A stretch of DNA of 64,000 bases from Sphagnum magellanicum (Eukaryota > Streptophyta > Sphagnopsida > Sphagnales > Sphagnaceae). The stretch spans positions 11,981,349-12,045,348 of the forward strand of contig CM038918.1 of the NCBI GenBank assembly GCA_021904315.1. Reading direction: 5' to 3'. This document shows positions 62,011-64,000 of this stretch, piece by piece; the first letter of the stretch is position 1; every line of letters begins with the position of its first letter. Made by a program: the position numbers and the translations under genes. Under the pieces are notes generated by a model. It ran no database searches, was not told the origin of the DNA, and saw nothing but the letters and a program-made list of their open reading frames with translations.

Positions 62011-64000
62011 TAGTTCATCTGTAGGAAAAATGAGAGGAAAAAAAAAACATTATAAGATTCTTCACAACCAAAATAACAAAAATTCTCCTGGAAATCAAAT
62101 CAGTAGATTCACCAAAAACATCATTTCTCAAATTCTTTCATAAACAATTTTTGGTTTTCACCTGCAAATCAGGTTCACTGGAAAAATAAATTTCTCAATT
62201 TTTTCCACAAAACATTAGTTTCCTCTCCATGACTACTTGTTTGCCATGTGAAGCTACTTCAATTAATTGGGGTGTTAATTTATCTCCTGTTAATTTTTGA
62301 GCTTGAATTGTTTGAAGTTTGTCACAGTTAATTTTTATCAACTTTTATTTTTGGTTTTTAGGATTGGTGTTATGCCATAATGTATGTGTAATTTCCATAT
62401 GCAGTTTTTTTTTTTGGGCTCAAAACTTTGTTCTTTTGCTAGTGGGTCTCTTTTAAGAGATGCAATTTTGTTGAACAGAAGTTGCCCCCTGATCCATTGG
62501 TTATTGGTCTGAAAATTTGTGTGAAAATTTGTTTATCATGTTACAAAGGTCTATTATTGCAAATGAACAACTTTTGTTTGGACCATACAAGATTTTTAAT
62601 CAATTCAAGATAATTATCGGAAGTGTGCATTAACAATATATATATATATATATATATACTATTGTTCCAAAACTAAATTTATCCATGATTTTGTTTAAAC
62701 TATAAATCCATTAAAGGTGGAAAGTTGCACATAATTCCACCTTTAATTCACAAACTAGCATCCATAATTTGAAAGCATGAACTAGGGAGCCCTTCACATT
62801 GGAAAACATAATCAATACTTGATTGCTTGGTTTTAAAAGTTAGATAGTTTTTTAGTACATCGAATAGAATGAACCATAAACATAGAAGACTTGGGTGATA
62901 CTCTGGTCATACTAAGATTAATCACAAGAAATTCATCATAAGATTACTTAAGTGTCATTGATGTGTCTCTTGGAGTGGTGATATTTGTTTGAAAGTGCTG
63001 ACTAACATAAGATCATTGTGTATTTGAGCTTATTTCAAAAAAATTACATTACATTACATTTGTTTTGAATGATTGCTTACTTTATTTGTCACGATTAGTT
63101 TAATGACTCCAATTATGATCAATTGGAAACTCAAAGGCACCTTGATCAAGCACTCTTGGAATGCAAAGGATTGGCCTCAAAAGTTTTTCTCTAAATCATT
63201 GCCAAATCATAAGCTTATCTTTTAAATCTCTACCTCCATGATATTAGTGGAAAGGGGTATATATTTTGCTTTGGGAGCTCATTGAATGAGATTTGACAAA
63301 CACATTTTCAATCGCCTTCACCAAGTGCCACAATTTACAAAAAATGTGGGAAGAAAAAGCTTTGCATGTCTTTCTCCTTCACAAAATCAACTCATAAGCC
63401 TACATGCTTCTTTAACTTTCTTTAAAATCATGAAACTTTTGACATTTGATCCGATAACTAATTTTAAAAAAAAGGTTCATGAATTCAGAAATGCCTCACA
63501 AAATCCATTGAGAATCCCAATAAACAAGTCATGCTAATCCCCCCCCCACAAAGTGGGTCACCCCTTTCACAACAACCATACAAGGACACAAAATTGTGAG
63601 AACTTGCATCGAGACTTAGAAAGCTACATTAACACGTAATGGATATGGCCTCCTACTTGGGTTCGTCAGTTTCAAGCCATGACGACAAGTCTACAAGGAA
63701 TCACAACCTTAAAGTTTAGTTTAAACCCTAAACCCTAAACTACACTAGGTTCTGTTTCCATTTCCTTCATGCAATGGGGAGGAGAAGAGTTTGGTGTTTG
63801 GTTTGGACTAAGGTATGTACAAGAGATATATCAATCATGCTTAGAGATGAGTTTAACCCTAATTTTTTTGTAAAATGACAACCTTTGAATTCCTGTTTAA
63901 ATGATTCATTAGGAAATATATATTTTTCCCACACTGAATGAAAATTAGACATATAACTTCATTTTGCAATTTTAGTTCAACTGGTTATGAATTTACATTG
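62011..64000. other. 3' side of the PSY-like gene and AT-rich spacer
   Basis: No further gene recognised. The first few hundred bases should be 3' untranslated region. A (TA)n run lies at about 62637-62658 and a telomere-like AAACCCTAAACCCTAAAC at 63723-63740. Confidence 0.5.

Noticed and set aside
1-64000. LTR retrotransposon or other virus-like element
   Set aside because: No long terminal repeat pair, primer-binding site, gag-pol-like motif or capsid-like frame was recognised by eye; strongly decayed copies cannot be excluded.

Overview
The window is nuclear DNA of a land plant. Evidence: plant-type splice sites, TTTAGGG telomere-type motifs at several sites, and plant-specific gene families (a VIM/ORTHRUS methyl-DNA reader, a DTX-type MATE carrier, a PSY-type sulfated-peptide precursor). 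Genes are sparse and lie in AT-rich, repeat-laden DNA. A fern, lycophyte or other large-genome plant would fit, but the species cannot be read from the sequence. No rRNA, tRNA or CRISPR array was found, and no LTR retrotransposon was recognised.

Layout. 0.9-2.7 kb (minus): a five-exon pseudogene of the v-SNARE VTI1, with a nonsense codon, three frame-breaking indels and late stops. 2.9-3.2 kb: a recent 158-bp tandem duplication carrying a telomere-like motif. 5.2-6.1 kb (minus): a two-exon GNAT-like gene (NATD1/At1g21770 family) whose short second exon was found by homology, with a four-copy 85-92 bp repeat upstream. 7.2-8.0 kb: a MITE-like element whose right end has become a tandem array. 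13.6-15.4 kb: a minisatellite split by an inverted-repeat element. 18.7-20.3 kb (minus): an intact intronless MATE transporter gene. 21.7-28.4 kb: dispersed repeats, a head-to-head telomeric palindrome and several minisatellites. 30-34.2 kb: two copies of a ~770-bp terminal-inverted-repeat element and a decayed PIF/Harbinger transposase. 39.3-43.5 kb (minus): an 11-exon VIM/ORTHRUS gene (PHD-RING-SRA-RING) with a probable GC-AG intron and a long C-terminal tail. 44.7-45.3 kb: three tandem ~220-bp repeats upstream of it. 46-60.5 kb: an AT-rich stretch without recognisable genes. 61.1-62.0 kb (plus): a three-exon gene for a secreted precursor ending in a PSY-like peptide.

The intact genes do not form a pathway; each is a separate nuclear transcription unit. 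Joined exons were worked out by hand from splice consensus, reading phase and remembered family sequences. No database search or transcript evidence was available.
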